NCBI RefSeq assembly: GCF_001547935.1
Contig: NZ_AP014635.1
Coordinates: forward strand, 2,294,001 to 2,358,000
Source of the DNA: Vibrio tritonius
GTDB lineage: Bacteria; Pseudomonadota; Gammaproteobacteria; Enterobacterales; Vibrionaceae
Reading direction: 5' to 3'
Length of the DNA: 64,000 bases
Shown piece after piece: positions 1-10,419 of the stretch. The position numbers were made by a program, and so were the translations under genes. Within the stretch, counting starts at the first letter, position 1. Every line of letters starts with the position of its first letter. Below the pieces are notes generated by a model. It was not told where the DNA came from, searched no databases, and saw only the letters and a list, made by a program, of their open reading frames with translations.

Positions 1-1
1 C

Positions 2-1993
2 GTTGGTCTACAAACAGACGCTCCTTTGAAACGTGCTATCATCCCTAACGGTGGTATCCGCATGATCGAAGGTTCTTGCAAAACTTACGGTCGCGAACTT
101 GACCCACAAGTTTCAAAAATCTACCACGAATACCGCAAAACACATAACCAAGGTGTTTTCGACGTTTACACTCCTGGTATCCTAGCATGTCGTAAATCTG
201 GCGTTCTAACTGGTCTTCCAGATGCTTACGGCCGTGGTCGTATCATCGGTGACTACCGTCGTATCGCGCTTTACGGTATCGACTACTTGATGAAAGACAA
301 ATTCGCTCAATTCACTTCTCTACAAGAGCAAATGGAAAACGGCGAAGATCTACAAGCAGTTATCCAACTGCGTGAAGAAGTTGCTGATCAACACCGTGCT
401 CTAGGCCAAATCAAAGAAATGGCTGCTAAATACGGTTGTGATATCTCTCGCCCTGCAGAAACAGCTCAAGAAGCAATCCAATGGACTTACTTCGGTTACC
501 TAGCTGCTGTTAAATCTCAAAACGGCGCGGCAATGTCTCTAGGTCGTACTTCTACTTTCCTAGACATCTTTATCCAACGTGATATCGAAGCAGGTAAAAT
601 CACTGAAGTTGACGCTCAAGAAATGATCGACCACTTCGTGATGAAACTACGTATGGTTCGTTTCCTACGTACTCCAGAATACGATGACCTATTCTCTGGC
701 GACCCAATCTGGGCAACAGAATCAGTAGGTGGTATGGGTCTTGACGGTCGTACTCTAGTTTCTAAAACTAACTTCCGTTTCCTAAACAGCCTATATACAA
801 TGGGTCCTTCTCCAGAGCCAAACATCACTGTTCTTTGGTCTGAGCAACTACCTGAAGGCTTCAAAAAATTCTGTGCTAAAGTATCTATCGATACTTCATC
901 TATCCAGTACGAAAACGATGACCTAATGCGTCCAGACTTTGAGTCTGATGACTACGCAATCGCATGTTGTGTATCACCAATGGTTGTTGGTAAACAAATG
1001 CAATTCTTCGGTGCTCGTGCAAACCTTGCTAAAACTATGCTTTACACCATCAACGGCGGTGTTGATGAAAAATCTAAAGCACAAGTTGGTCCTAAGATGC
1101 CTAAAATCACTTCTGAAGTTCTTGATTACGATGAACTTTGGGAAAAAATGGATCACTTCATGGATTGGTTGGCAAAACAATACGTTACAGCATTGAACGC
1201 TATCCACTTCATGCACGACAAATACAGCTACGAAGCGTCACTAATGGCTCTACACGACCTACACGTGAAACGCACAATGGCTTGTGGTATTGCTGGTCTA
1301 TCTGTTGCAGCTGACTCTCTATCTGCAATCAAATACGCTAAAGTAACTCCAATCCGTGACGAAGACGGCGTAGCGGTAGACTTCAAAATTGAAGGCGACT
1401 ACCCTAAATTTGGTAACAACGACGCTCGCGTTGATGACATCGCATGTCAATTGGTTGAAACTTTCATGAACAAAATCCGTTCATTGAAAACTTACCGCGA
1501 TGCAATCCCAACTCAGTCAATCCTTACTATCACTTCTAACGTTGTGTACGGTAAGAAAACTGGTAACACACCTGATGGCCGTCGCGCAGGCGCTCCATTC
1601 GGTCCTGGTGCAAACCCAATGCACGGTCGTGACCAAAAAGGTGCTGTAGCATCATTGACTTCAGTTGGTAAACTGCCATTTGCACACGCTAAAGACGGTA
1701 TCTCTTACACCTTCTCTATCGTTCCAAACGCACTTGGTAAAGAAGACGATTCACGTCGCGCTAACCTAGCTGGCCTAATGGATGGTTACTTCCACCACGA
1801 GTCTGGCGTTGAAGGTGGTCAACACCTAAACGTTAACGTTCTAAACCGTGACACTCTTCTAGATGCTGTTGAGCACCCAGAGAACTACCCTCAGCTAACT
1901 ATCCGTGTATCAGGTTACGCTGTTCGTTTCAACTCTCTAACTGCTGAACAACAACAAGACGTTATCTCTCGTACATTCACTGAATCAATGTAA
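2..1993 (+). CDS. pflB: Formate C-acetyltransferase (pyruvate formate-lyase), 5' partial
   Basis: This glycyl-radical enzyme converts pyruvate plus CoA to acetyl-CoA plus formate during anaerobic growth in the cytosol. The reading frame is open from base 2, and its first residues ([11 protein letters not shown]) match the interior of E. coli PflB, so about 95 N-terminal residues lie outside the window; the TTG at 26 is not a start. The catalytic Cys-Cys pair (ACCVSP) is encoded at 965-970. The glycyl-radical motif RVSGYAVRF near the C-terminus has its radical Gly codon at 1913-1915. Codon use is strongly biased, as expected for a highly expressed gene. The protein ends with the usual TESM-type tail and is followed by a strong terminator. 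Its activase, pflA, lies 2.4 kb downstream beyond an opposing gene. The promoter is not in the window. Confidence 0.97.
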   Translation, partial: VGLQTDAPLKRAIIPNGGIRMIEGSCKTYGRELDPQVSKIYHEYRKTHNQGVFDVYTPGILACRKSGVLTGLPDAYGRGRIIGDYRRIALYGIDYLMKDKFAQFTSLQEQMENGEDLQAVIQLREEVADQHRALGQIKEMAAKYGCDISRPAETAQEAIQWTYFGYLAAVKSQNGAAMSLGRTSTFLDIFIQRDIEAGKITEVDAQEMIDHFVMKLRMVRFLRTPEYDDLFSGDPIWATESVGGMGLDGRTLVSKTNFRFLNSLYTMGPSPEPNITVLWSEQLPEGFKKFCAKVSIDTSSIQYENDDLMRPDFESDDYAIACCVSPMVVGKQMQFFGARANLAKTMLYTINGGVDEKSKAQVGPKMPKITSEVLDYDELWEKMDHFMDWLAKQYVTALNAIHFMHDKYSYEASLMALHDLHVKRTMACGIAGLSVAADSLSAIKYAKVTPIRDEDGVAVDFKIEGDYPKFGNNDARVDDIACQLVETFMNKIRSLKTYRDAIPTQSILTITSNVVYGKKTGNTPDGRRAGAPFGPGANPMHGRDQKGAVASLTSVGKLPFAHAKDGISYTFSIVPNALGKEDDSRRANLAGLMDGYFHHESGVEGGQHLNVNVLNRDTLLDAVEHPENYPQLTIRVSGYAVRFNSLTAEQQQDVISRTFTESM

Positions 1994-2018
1994 TTGACTC
2001 TTCTGAATGAATGATTCT

Positions 2019-2045
2019 AAGCCCCGCAATGCGGGGCTTTTTTTA
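2019..2045 (+). terminator. Rho-independent terminator of pflB
   Basis: A GC-rich stem, AAGCCCCGC with GCGGGGCTT around a short AAT loop, is followed directly by a run of T. It starts 25 bp after the pflB stop codon, so pflB transcription probably ends here and does not run on to pflA. Confidence 0.9.
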
Positions 2046-2182
2046 TGTCTTTTGTTTGAGGGGTGGCAAATCTCATGACAGAATCCATAACCAATTCCCC
2101 CGCTTTCAGCCAACCAGAATGGTCAGATAGGATTGGAAGCTTGCCAAGCATTCGCTTTTCCGTTTCGAAGACAAACCAGTGA

Positions 2183-2219
2183 AATAAAAATCGGCCTCAA
2201 AATAGATTGAGACCGATGT
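2183..2219 (-). terminator. Terminator of the chemoreceptor gene
   Basis: Read on the minus strand, a stem ATCGGTCTCA / TGAGGCCGAT (one G-U pair) is followed by TTTTTATTT. It lies about 65 bp past the stop of the minus-strand chemoreceptor gene and faces the pflB terminator. Confidence 0.75.
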
Positions 2220-2282
2220 TAGTATGAGAAGAACAGGACTCAATCGGTAGTTAACAAAACCGAGCCGAATCCGATTGATAGA

Positions 2283-4163
2283 TTAAATAGCAAAGCGCTG
2301 ACAATCCTCATTTAATCGAGTTGAACGCTTATCTACTTCTTGACTAGTCTGACGAATCTGATCGTTACCTTGCTCAAGAGACTTCATTGACGAAGATATT
2401 TGCACCATATTGTTCGCCATTGACTGACTGGTGGTTGCCAACTCTTTCATTGAAGCAAAAATAACTTCTGTCTGGCTTGCCGCTTCATCAGCCTTTTCGG
2501 TAATCAGACGCATCGCTTCAATTGCTTCCAACCCACGTTGCTGACCGACCGACATCGAATCTTGTGATTGCGAGATATACTGGATAACTTCCGAGCTTTC
2601 ATCTTTCATCGTTTTGATGGTGAGAGTAATGTCCGATACCGCATCAACAGTTCGCACCGCCAAGCTGCGCACTTCATCAGCTACCACAGCAAACCCTCGC
2701 CCCTGTTCGCCAGCGCGAGCCGCCTCAATAGCAGCGTTTAACGCAAGTAAGTTGGTTTGTTCGGCAATGCCATTGATGATCTCCATCACCGAATCGACTT
2801 TGGTCGACGCCTGCTCAAGTTGTTGAATATGCCCGGCAGCAGAATCGAGTATTTTGCCAATGTCTTCAAGGGAACCAATTGCAGCAGAGATGACTTTAGC
2901 CCCCTCTTCGGCCGCCTCATTCGATGACTTGCTCATCTGTGCCACAAACTCAAGAGAATTCGACACTTCTTGTGTGGTAACACTCACCTCTTCCGTTGCA
3001 GAAGCAAGCAATTGGGTCTGACCAATCACATCACTTTGGCTAAGCACTTGCTTATCTATACCGCGATTTAATACCGCAGCATCACCAGATAATGCGCGGC
3101 TATTTTCCTGCACTTTACGAACTAAGCTGCCCAAATGCTCACAACTGTCGTTGATTGCAATTGCTAACTGATTGAATTCATCATTAGGGTTATTGGTCAA
3201 ACTCATGCGTTGAGATAAATCTCCCTCAGAGAGCTGTTCTAAAACGCGTTTGGTTTGCGCCAAAGAACGAGTCAATGACATGCTTAACATCATAAAGATG
3301 GAGATGGTGACTAAAGCAAGCACCGCACAAGCAATCAATACTGACCATAACGTAGTTGTACCAGTGTGAGCTGCTTGTTCTTGATGTTGAGTACTGAGAT
3401 TTTCAATATTCTGAGAGATACTGGCAATCACATTCCGCGCTTCAACTTCGCCCTCAATTAGCTTCTGGGCGTGTTGTTTTACCAACTCATTGAGTTCGGC
3501 CACTCTTTTAAAAACAGCTTTGTATTGCTCTATTTCTGTTTTGTATAAATTGAGCATCGCATAGCTGTTCGACGTATTGATAAAGCCAAACATAGCTCGA
3601 TTGAACAACTTGAGATTTTGCTCACTCTGCTTTAGCAGGTAATTTTGCTGCATTTTGATCATCGCTTGAAAATCAGACATAACTGTCACCATGCCGGTCT
3701 CATCTATCTTTTTTTCAATTTGATTTTCGAGCGATTTCAATTGCCCCAATTTCCCTTCATCGACGCTAAAACCTAGTTCAGCTTTGGTGTTTAACCACGG
3801 GCGAAATGCCAAATCAAACGATTCTACCGCTGACGCGAGCTTATCAGCGTCACCAACCAGGCCAATACCTTGTAGAAACTCAACATCATGCTTCACGACT
3901 AAGGCTAAGGTATCTAACTCCTGCAATGCCTTATCTACCTGCGATGAAGTGAGATCATCGCGCTCAGCAGCCAGAGTTAAGAGTTGCGATTGGGTTGAAT
4001 GGAGGCCAACAAGACCAGAAGTGATGTTATTACTCTGCTGGTACTGTGAACTCATACCTTTCAGGCTATGCGCTGCATAGGTGCCTAGAGCAACAAATCC
4101 GATGCAAAGAACAACAATAAAAGCAGTTATTTTCTGCTTTTGAGACAACTTAATTACATCCAT
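2283..4163 (-). CDS. Methyl-accepting chemotaxis protein
   Basis: A transmembrane chemoreceptor signalling to CheA/CheW. Residues about 10-30 form the first membrane helix. Residues about 35-265 are a mostly helical periplasmic sensor domain without a PAS/Cache signature that I recognise. The second membrane helix is at about 271-295 and a HAMP linker follows at about 296-350. The cytoplasmic hairpin tip, with the invariant [18 protein letters not shown] segment, lies at about 467-485. There is no C-terminal NWETF-type CheR docking pentapeptide (the protein ends CQRFAI), so adaptation probably relies on other receptors. The ligand cannot be read from sequence. Its place between pflB and pflA on the opposite strand is unusual; a link to pyruvate, formate or redox taxis is only a guess. 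Confidence 0.93.
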   Translation of the reverse strand: MDVIKLSQKQKITAFIVVLCIGFVALGTYAAHSLKGMSSQYQQSNNITSGLVGLHSTQSQLLTLAAERDDLTSSQVDKALQELDTLALVVKHDVEFLQGIGLVGDADKLASAVESFDLAFRPWLNTKAELGFSVDEGKLGQLKSLENQIEKKIDETGMVTVMSDFQAMIKMQQNYLLKQSEQNLKLFNRAMFGFINTSNSYAMLNLYKTEIEQYKAVFKRVAELNELVKQHAQKLIEGEVEARNVIASISQNIENLSTQHQEQAAHTGTTTLWSVLIACAVLALVTISIFMMLSMSLTRSLAQTKRVLEQLSEGDLSQRMSLTNNPNDEFNQLAIAINDSCEHLGSLVRKVQENSRALSGDAAVLNRGIDKQVLSQSDVIGQTQLLASATEEVSVTTQEVSNSLEFVAQMSKSSNEAAEEGAKVISAAIGSLEDIGKILDSAAGHIQQLEQASTKVDSVMEIINGIAEQTNLLALNAAIEAARAGEQGRGFAVVADEVRSLAVRTVDAVSDITLTIKTMKDESSEVIQYISQSQDSMSVGQQRGLEAIEAMRLITEKADEAASQTEVIFASMKELATTSQSMANNMVQISSSMKSLEQGNDQIRQTSQEVDKRSTRLNEDCQRFAI

Positions 4164-4379
4164 GTACGTATCCCTTTGAGAGTGTTAAGGTTTAAATCGA
4201 CAGCCTAATATCCTTATTATTTTCTAGCCGAATGGTATTGTTATAACACATTTTTGCTCAATATCTAGGCATTTTAGTGCTGGCGGATTCCGACCTTAAT
4301 AATCATAAGGAAAAACTATTTTATCCTGTTGGTTTGTAATAAAATAACACCCAAGAACCTCCAAGAAGAAGAGCTGCAC

Positions 4380-5120
4380 ATGTCTACTACTGGTCGTATA
4401 CATTCCTATGAAACCTGCGGTACTGTCGATGGTCCAGGAATCCGTTTTATTATTTTCCTACAAGGATGCCTATTCCGTTGTAAGTATTGCCATAACCGAG
4501 ACACATGGGATGTGCATGATGGTAAAGAATCTTCTGTGGAAGAGATCATCCAAGAAGCGAAAAGCTATCGTCACTTTATGAAAGCGTCTGGTGGTGGTAT
4601 CACCTGTTCCGGTGGTGAATCGTTACTTCAACCTGAATTCGTTCGTGACCTATTTACTGCTGCCCATGCTGAGGGTATCCACACCTGTTTGGACACCAAC
4701 GGGTATGTACGTAAGTACACTCCCGTTATCGACGAAGTACTCGACGTCACGGATCTAGTGATGCTGGATATTAAGCAGATCAAAGATGACGTACACCAAA
4801 ATTTGGTTGGCGTTTCCAATAAACGTGTTTTGGACTTTGCGCGATACCTTAACAAGATTGGTAAGAAAACGTGGATTCGTTATGTTGTCGTCCCTGGCTA
4901 CACCGATGACGATGAATCAGCCCATTTGCTAGGTCAATTCATTAAAGAAATGAGCAACATTGAAAAAATTGAAATGTTGCCATATCACAAGCTAGGCGCT
5001 CATAAATGGGAAGCCATGGGTGAAGTTTATCCTTTGGAAGGCGTTAATCCGCCACCTAAAGAGACAATGGAACGCATCAAAAACATCCTGTTAGAGTACC
5101 ATCCTGTCGTTAAGTACTAA
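4380..5120 (+). CDS. pflA: Pyruvate formate-lyase 1-activating enzyme (radical SAM)
   Basis: Radical-SAM activase that installs the glycyl radical on PflB. The ATG at 4380 gives 246 residues, the same length as E. coli PflA, and a start [19 protein letters not shown] that aligns directly; the frame is open further upstream but that extension has no homology. The CX3CX2C cluster motif is C30-LFR-C34-KY-C37, and the GGE-type SAM motif follows ([11 protein letters not shown], about residues 70-80). In E. coli pflA directly follows pflB; here a chemoreceptor gene lies between, so pflA needs its own promoter in 4164-4379. Two hairpin terminators follow the gene. Confidence 0.97.
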   Translation: MSTTGRIHSYETCGTVDGPGIRFIIFLQGCLFRCKYCHNRDTWDVHDGKESSVEEIIQEAKSYRHFMKASGGGITCSGGESLLQPEFVRDLFTAAHAEGIHTCLDTNGYVRKYTPVIDEVLDVTDLVMLDIKQIKDDVHQNLVGVSNKRVLDFARYLNKIGKKTWIRYVVVPGYTDDDESAHLLGQFIKEMSNIEKIEMLPYHKLGAHKWEAMGEVYPLEGVNPPPKETMERIKNILLEYHPVVKY

Positions 5121-5162
5121 GCGTTTAAGTACTAAGAGTTTAGTACTAACAGGTTGAGTACT
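5113..5162 (+). repeat. Four phased AGTACT palindromes at the end of pflA
   Basis: AGTACT occurs at 5113-5118, 5128-5133, 5142-5147 and 5157-5162, that is, every 14-15 bp. The first three copies sit in a TTAAGTACTAA/TTTAGTACTAA context. The first copy contains the first base of the pflA stop codon. The pattern looks like duplication of the gene end; function unknown. Confidence 0.7.
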
Positions 5163-5193
5163 CGGCTAATTAGCCGTCTTAACAATATTCCCC

Positions 5194-5223
5194 AAAGGTC
5201 AGCACTGTGCTGACCTTTGCTAT
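5194..5223 (+). terminator. Terminator hairpin 1 after pflA
   Basis: An 11-bp perfect stem (AAAGGTCAGCA / TGCTGACCTTT) with a 3-base loop is followed by a modest T-rich stretch, GCTATTTTA. It acts together with the second hairpin immediately downstream. Confidence 0.7.
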
Positions 5224-5229
5224 TTTAGG

Positions 5230-5252
5230 TGACCTCTTGGGAGGTCATTTTT
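5230..5252 (+). terminator. Terminator hairpin 2 after pflA
   Basis: A 7-bp stem (TGACCTC / GAGGTCA) with a TTGG loop is followed by TTTTT. It is 7 bp downstream of the preceding hairpin, so pflA has a tandem terminator. The remaining gap to yfbU (5253-5432) is AT-rich promoter-like sequence without an operator that I recognise. Confidence 0.7.
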
Positions 5253-5432
5253 GCTCTAGTTAGCAGCCAAAGTCCCTCACAATTGCACTCGCAATTCAGT
5301 AGCACGATTTTTTAGCCATTTTCAAATATTTGTTCACTAAATATGTGTTTAGATCATATTTATCGAGCGGCTATCACGGTAATCTGATCCCATAAACACA
5401 AAATTTAAACCTTTTCATTTAGTGAGGCCACC

Positions 5433-5933
5433 ATGGAAATGACTAACGCTCAACGTCTAATCTTGTCGAACCAATACACTCTAATGAGTCAGCTGGATCC
5501 AGCTAATAGCGCCAAATATCAACGTTTAAAAACCATTGTTGAACGTGGGTATGACCTACAGATGAAAGAGTTAAACAAAGAATTTGGTTGCTTATCTGAA
5601 CAAACTTGCCGTGAAGTTATTGATATCATGGAGATGTACCACGCTATGCAGGAATCATACAATATGCTTCCTGAATCCGCTCAATCCGATGTCGACCAAC
5701 GCCGCTTAATATTTTTGGGATTTGACGCGGCAACCGAAGGCCAGCTTGTTCAATACGTCCGTTTCTTGGTTTCCAGCGAAGGTCTCTATACCCAATTTGA
5801 TCAAGGCGAGCATGGATTTAATAGTCAAATACCTATGGTTGAGAAGTACCACCGCATGCTAACCGTGTGGAAAAAATGTCCGCGTCAATATCACCTATCC
5901 GCTAGTGAATTGCATCAAATTTTTGGAGCTTAA
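5433..5933 (+). CDS. yfbU: YfbU family protein
   Basis: A conserved gamma-proteobacterial cytosolic protein of 166 residues (E. coli YfbU is 164). The start [15 protein letters not shown] and the C-terminal [15 protein letters not shown] match E. coli YfbU closely. The ATG is preceded by GTGAGG at good spacing. No catalytic motif is visible and the molecular function is not established; toxicity on overexpression has been linked to the E. coli protein, but I see nothing here that explains it. The gene stands alone, with its own promoter region upstream and a strong terminator downstream. Confidence 0.93.
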   Translation: MEMTNAQRLILSNQYTLMSQLDPANSAKYQRLKTIVERGYDLQMKELNKEFGCLSEQTCREVIDIMEMYHAMQESYNMLPESAQSDVDQRRLIFLGFDAATEGQLVQYVRFLVSSEGLYTQFDQGEHGFNSQIPMVEKYHRMLTVWKKCPRQYHLSASELHQIFGA

Positions 5934-5965
5934 ACGTAACGTCCCCCTAACGGAATTCAGAACTA

Positions 5966-5999
5966 AAAACAGGGAGCGTGTTTCGCTCCCTGTTTTTTA
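5966..5999. terminator. Bidirectional terminator between yfbU and the OmpV-type gene
   Basis: The stem AAAAACAGGGAGCG / CGCTCCCTGTTTTT carries A-runs and T-runs on both sides, so it can stop transcription from yfbU (plus) and from the convergent outer-membrane protein gene (minus). Confidence 0.9.
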
Positions 6000-6033
6000 T
6001 TATCTACGCACAGATGATTGTCAGATGGAAACA

Positions 6034-6798
6034 CTAAAACAGGTAAGAAGCCCCTGTAAAAAATGCCACATTCTCGCCATGTGAAACCATAGGGCTATCC
6101 TCTATTTCACTGTCGTATGAAGTTAAACGCAGCCCTGCGTCAAAACGCACATTGTCAGTAAGATGGTAAAAACCATTCAAACCGATATAAAACTGTCCCG
6201 CGCCATCAGCATCATATTGATCCAACCCAGAACGACTCGCTTCACCGGCAGAAACACCGTAAAGATAGTTCGTCATTTTGCTTGAGTTGTATTCGTAACC
6301 AATACCCGGAATCACCCCCCACGGGCCAGCAATGATTGGATAGCTCCATCCAGCATGTGCCATATAACCATCATGCTCACCGGTAAATTCAATTGCAGCG
6401 CCAACCTCAAGTTTACCAAGTGGCAAACGTAATTCGTATTTTGGACCAATTAAGCCCGTAGCGTGGCGTTTATCAAGTTCTCGCATTTGACGATCATCTG
6501 AATCAGACGGGTCAAAATGACGGCCATCATAAATCAGGCGTAATGAAAAGTTTTGTGCAGAATCTTGGGGTAATACTCGATAGCCTAATTCACGACCACG
6601 AAAATAAACATAGTCGCCTTCATAGCCTCCCACAAGGGTCGAACCAGTAGTGTAATCAGTATCCTTATACAACTCCGAAGAGACACCCGCACCAACACCA
6701 ACAGACCACCGCGTACCCGCAGCATGAGCAAAACTTGTACAACCGATCGCTAACATGATCGCGGTCTTAGCCAAGCGGCCAGCCATTTTTGTTTGCAC
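6034..6798 (-). CDS. MipA/OmpV family outer-membrane protein
   Basis: A beta-barrel outer-membrane protein of 254 residues. It has a Sec signal peptide (about residues 1-27, cleavage near FAHAAG), alternating barrel strands with Gly/aromatic residues and a C-terminal Phe (GASYLF) for BAM-dependent insertion. The segment NYLYGVSAGEASRSG and the ending SPMVSHGENVAFF are typical of the MipA/OmpV family. The GTG at 6798 is chosen because AGGA lies 8 bases before it; an ATG at 6786 is an alternative with no suitable ribosome binding site. The precise role is unknown; family members act as scaffolds for murein enzymes (MipA) or as salt-responsive adhesins/immunogens (OmpV). Confidence 0.88.
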   Translation of the reverse strand: MQTKMAGRLAKTAIMLAIGCTSFAHAAGTRWSVGVGAGVSSELYKDTDYTTGSTLVGGYEGDYVYFRGRELGYRVLPQDSAQNFSLRLIYDGRHFDPSDSDDRQMRELDKRHATGLIGPKYELRLPLGKLEVGAAIEFTGEHDGYMAHAGWSYPIIAGPWGVIPGIGYEYNSSKMTNYLYGVSAGEASRSGLDQYDADGAGQFYIGLNGFYHLTDNVRFDAGLRLTSYDSEIEDSPMVSHGENVAFFTGASYLF

Positions 6799-7105
6799 TT
6801 TTTCAATCCTCGTTCAGTAAAATTGGTAGATAAATCACACTTACTTAACAATATTTGTGCGAGTAATACCTATGGATATCGTGTTGTAAAGGTAAACCGC
6901 TTCTCGTATAGACCCAAAATATAATCAGTAAGATTCATATCCAACCTAATAATGGCAAATATGTAAACACGATACAACCATCACGATTTTGAAATAAATG
7001 CATAATTGTTAAGCAAAATCGTATGTTTGGAACTAGGCTTAGATTGTTAGGGATTTGTGTTTTAAGCGGTTGTATGTCAATAGACATTTCTAGAGGGGAA
7101 TCACT
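6799..7105. other. Divergent promoter region, OmpV-type gene / yeaG
   Basis: A 307-bp AT-rich spacer without a credible gene. It must hold promoters for the minus-strand outer-membrane protein gene and for the plus-strand yeaG operon. I looked for a -24/-12 (GG-N10-GC) element before yeaG, because E. coli yeaGH has been reported as RpoS- and nitrogen-controlled, and found no good match. GAGGGG at about 7091-7096 is the yeaG ribosome binding site. Confidence 0.6.
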
Positions 7106-9040
7106 ATGAGTATTTTTGACCACTTTCAGGCGCGCTATGAAGCAGCCAAGGACGAAGAGTTATCAATACAAGAGTTTCTAGCTCTATGTAAAGAAGACAA
7201 AAGTGCTTATGCTAACGCCGCAGAGCGTTTGTTGTTAGCTATCGGGGAACCTGAACTGGTAGACACATCTAAGCACCCTCGTCTAAGTAGAATTTTTTCA
7301 AACCGAGTTGTTTCACGTTACGAACCTTTTAAAGAGTTTTATGGCATGGAGGAAGCCATAGAACAAATTGTTTCTTACCTAAGACACGCAGCTCAAGGCC
7401 TAGAAGAACGTAAGCAGATCCTTTATCTGCTAGGTCCAGTAGGTGGTGGTAAATCATCTTTGGCTGAAAAATTAAAAGCCTTGATGCAACAATGTCCAAT
7501 CTATATTTTGTCAGCAGATGGTGAACGTAGCCCAGTTAACGACCACCCTTTCTGTTTGTTCGATGTCAATGAAGACGGCTCACTTCTAAAAGAAGAGTAC
7601 GGCATTGATAAACGTTATTTGCGTTCAATTATGTCCCCTTGGGCAGCTAAGCGTCTTCATGAATTTGGTGGCGATATCACTAAGTTTAAAGTAGTAAAAG
7701 TTCGTCCATCTATCTTAGACCAAATCGCGGTCGCCAAAACCGAACCTGGGGATGAAAACAACCAAGATATTTCTTCATTGGTCGGTAAGGTCGATATCCG
7801 CAAACTAGAACACTATTCTCAAGATGATCCTGATGCATACAGCTACTCCGGTGCATTGTGTCGAGCTAACCAAGGTTTGATGGAATTCGTGGAAATGTTT
7901 AAGGCGCCTATCAAGGTGCTACACCCACTCTTGACCGCGACCCAAGAAGGCAACTACAACGGTACAGAAGGGCTATCTGCATTGCCATTTGATGGTATGA
8001 TCTTGGCTCACTCAAACGAATCCGAATGGCAAGCCTTTAGAAACAACAAAAACAATGAAGCGTTCTTAGACCGTGTTTACATCGTCAAAGTCCCTTACTG
8101 TTTACGTGTTTCTGAAGAAGTTAAGATTTATCAAAAACTGTTGGATCACAGTGAACTATCTCATGCTCCATGCGCGCCAAGCACCTTAGATCTTTTAGCA
8201 CAATTTAGTGTACTTTCTCGCTTAAAAGCTCCTGAAAACTCGTCTATTTTCTCCAAAATGAGGGTATACGATGGGGAAACGTTAAAAGACACCGATCCAA
8301 AAGCGAAGAGTTATCAAGAGTACCGAGATTATGCCGGTATTGATGAAGGCATGGCAGGTCTATCCACTCGTTTTGCGTTTAAGATTCTGTCTCGTGTCTT
8401 TAACTTCGACCATGGTGAAGTCGCGGCTAACCCGGTTCACTTGTTCTATGTTATCGAACAGCAAATCGAAAGAGAGCAATTCCCTCAAGATGTTGCTGAA
8501 CGTTACCTCGAATTTGTTAAAGGTTACTTAGTCCCCCGTTACGTGGACTTTATCGGTAAAGAAATCCAAACCGCATATCTAGAGTCTTACTCTGAGTACG
8601 GTCAAAATATCTTCGACCGTTATGTAACTTATGCTGACTTCTGGATTCAAGACCAAGAGTACCGTGACCCAGAAACCGGACAATTGTTCGACCGTTCAGC
8701 GCTAAACAGCGAGCTGGAAAAAATTGAAAAAACAGCAGGCATTAGCAACCCTAAAGATTTCCGTAATGAAATCGTCAACTTTGTGTTGCGTGCTCGCGCC
8801 AATAACAATGGCAACAATCCACTTTGGACCAGCTACGAAAAACTGCGCACGGTCATTGAGAAGAAAATGTTCTCTAATACCGAAGAGCTGCTGCCAGTTA
8901 TCTCCTTTAATGCGAAAACCTCTTCAGAAGATCAGAAGAAACACGACGACTTTGTCGCTCGTATGATGGAGAAAGGTTATACAGAGAAACAAGTGCGCTT
9001 GCTCTCTGAATGGTATCTACGAGTTCGTAAATCCTCATAA
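7106..9040 (+). CDS. yeaG: PrkA family serine protein kinase YeaG
   Basis: A cytosolic PrkA-type kinase of 644 residues, the same length as E. coli YeaG. An AAA-type P-loop, GPVGGGKS, is at residues 110-117 within the AAA_PrkA domain; the C-terminal third is the PrkA kinase-like domain. In E. coli YeaG is induced under stress and nitrogen starvation and affects metabolic adaptation. It starts at an ATG with GAGGGG upstream and heads an operon with yeaH and spoVR. A strong hairpin separates it from yeaH and may adjust relative expression. Confidence 0.95.
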   Translation: MSIFDHFQARYEAAKDEELSIQEFLALCKEDKSAYANAAERLLLAIGEPELVDTSKHPRLSRIFSNRVVSRYEPFKEFYGMEEAIEQIVSYLRHAAQGLEERKQILYLLGPVGGGKSSLAEKLKALMQQCPIYILSADGERSPVNDHPFCLFDVNEDGSLLKEEYGIDKRYLRSIMSPWAAKRLHEFGGDITKFKVVKVRPSILDQIAVAKTEPGDENNQDISSLVGKVDIRKLEHYSQDDPDAYSYSGALCRANQGLMEFVEMFKAPIKVLHPLLTATQEGNYNGTEGLSALPFDGMILAHSNESEWQAFRNNKNNEAFLDRVYIVKVPYCLRVSEEVKIYQKLLDHSELSHAPCAPSTLDLLAQFSVLSRLKAPENSSIFSKMRVYDGETLKDTDPKAKSYQEYRDYAGIDEGMAGLSTRFAFKILSRVFNFDHGEVAANPVHLFYVIEQQIEREQFPQDVAERYLEFVKGYLVPRYVDFIGKEIQTAYLESYSEYGQNIFDRYVTYADFWIQDQEYRDPETGQLFDRSALNSELEKIEKTAGISNPKDFRNEIVNFVLRARANNNGNNPLWTSYEKLRTVIEKKMFSNTEELLPVISFNAKTSSEDQKKHDDFVARMMEKGYTEKQVRLLSEWYLRVRKSS

Positions 9041-9061
9041 CCCTCCTATGGCCCTTTAGCC

Positions 9062-9090
9062 CCTCATCACGGCAGGACGCCGTGATGAGG
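9062..9090 (+). other. Intercistronic hairpin between yeaG and yeaH
   Basis: A perfect 12-bp stem (CCTCATCACGGC / GCCGTGATGAGG) with a 5-base loop lies 21 bp after the yeaG stop and 46 bp before yeaH. No T-run follows on either strand, so it is not a classical terminator. It is more likely an mRNA-stability or processing element that sets the yeaG:yeaH ratio. Confidence 0.65.
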
Positions 9091-9136
9091 AAAACTTAAT
9101 CTAAAGGTACCCATTTGTCGTTAAAAGGGGAAACAC

Positions 9137-10408
9137 ATGGCGCAATTTATCGATAGAAGATTGAACGGCAAGAATAAAAGCGCAGTGAACAGACAGCGCT
9201 TTTTGCGTCGCTATAAAGATCAAATTAAGGAATCGGTAGCAGACGCTGTACATCGTCGTTCTATTACCAATACGGATACAGGTGAAGATGTATCCATTCC
9301 AAATCGTGACATCAGTGAGCCTTCTTTCCATCAAGGAAAAGGGGGTGAGCGTGAACGTGTTCATCCAGGTAATGACCAATTTATTCGTGGCGACAAAATA
9401 GAGCGTCCCAAAGGTGGTCAAGGAGGCGGCGGTTCTGGTGAGGGTGATGCCAGTGCCGATGGAGAAGGCGAAGACGATTTTGTTTTCCAAATTTCCAAAG
9501 ACGAATATTTGGATCTTCTATTTGAAGATCTTGAGTTGCCAAATCTTGAAAAAAACCAAGTCAATAAAATTACTGAGTGGAAAAGTCACCGAGCTGGTTA
9601 CAACACCGCAGGGGTGCCCACCAACATAGCGATAGTGCGTTCACTGCAACAATCATTAGCTCGTCGTACAGCAATGACCGCAGGGAAACGCCGATTACTG
9701 CACGAGTTAGAAGATGAACTCGAGAGAATTCAACACACTGAGCCAGCGCAGTTGTTGGAAGAAACTCGCATCAAAGAAGAGATTGAAGAGCTACGTAAAA
9801 AAATTGAAAGTGTGCCATTTATTGACACTTTCGACTTACGCTTCAAAAACTATGAACGACGCCCAATACCTTCAAGCCAAGCGGTCATGTTTTGCTTGAT
9901 GGATGTCTCTGGCTCAATGGACCAGGCAACCAAAGATATTGCTAAGCGCTTCTACGTGCTGCTGTATCTATTTTTAACCCGTAAATATGAAAATGTTGAA
10001 GTCGTCTTCATTCGTCACCACACTCAGGCGAAAGAAGTCGATGAGCACGAATTCTTCTATTCCCAAGAGACCGGGGGCACCATAGTGTCGAGTGCTCTAA
10101 AACTTATGCAGGAGATCGTGGAAAAACGTTATCCCAATGGTGAATGGAACATTTATGCAGCGCAAGCCTCAGATGGTGATAACTGGGCTGATGACTCACC
10201 ACGCTGTAAAGAGTTGCTCAGTGAGAAATTGCTTCCACTGTGCCGCTACTATTCCTACATTGAAATTACTCGTCGCTCACATCAAACCTTATGGCACGAG
10301 TATGAAAAACTTCAGGAGTCTTTTGGAAACTTTGCTATCAAAAACATTCGGAGTACAGATGATATCTACCCCGTCTTTAGAGAGCTATTCCATAAAGAGA
10401 CAGCATAG
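9137..10408 (+). CDS. yeaH: YeaH/DUF444 (UPF0229) von Willebrand-type protein
   Basis: A 423-residue cytosolic protein of the UPF0229/DUF444 family. The N-terminus is basic. Residues about 93-112 form a Gly/acidic low-complexity linker and residues about 185-225 are charged helix, probably coiled coil. A vWA-like domain starts at about 245, with the MIDAS-like motif DVSGSM at 256-261. The gene almost always travels with prkA and spoVR, which suggests a functional complex; its biochemical role is unknown. The start is an ATG preceded by AAAAGGGG. Confidence 0.93.
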   Translation: MAQFIDRRLNGKNKSAVNRQRFLRRYKDQIKESVADAVHRRSITNTDTGEDVSIPNRDISEPSFHQGKGGERERVHPGNDQFIRGDKIERPKGGQGGGGSGEGDASADGEGEDDFVFQISKDEYLDLLFEDLELPNLEKNQVNKITEWKSHRAGYNTAGVPTNIAIVRSLQQSLARRTAMTAGKRRLLHELEDELERIQHTEPAQLLEETRIKEEIEELRKKIESVPFIDTFDLRFKNYERRPIPSSQAVMFCLMDVSGSMDQATKDIAKRFYVLLYLFLTRKYENVEVVFIRHHTQAKEVDEHEFFYSQETGGTIVSSALKLMQEIVEKRYPNGEWNIYAAQASDGDNWADDSPRCKELLSEKLLPLCRYYSYIEITRRSHQTLWHEYEKLQESFGNFAIKNIRSTDDIYPVFRELFHKETA

Positions 10409-10419
10409 GGAGGTCATAT

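Noticed and set aside
26..1993. Complete pflB starting at the TTG at 26
   Set aside because: The frame is open to base 2 with residues matching the interior of PflB, so the gene is cut by the window edge.
5113..5162. AGTACT array as a CRISPR-like repeat
   Set aside because: Repeat units are about 10 bp with 4-5 bp spacers, far too short for CRISPR.
6799..7105. Sigma-54 promoter for the yeaG operon
   Set aside because: No GG-N10-GC with flanking consensus was found on the plus strand.
9101..9490. 129-residue frame antisense to yeaH
   Set aside because: No start site or domain; created by the Gly-rich coding of yeaH on the other strand.
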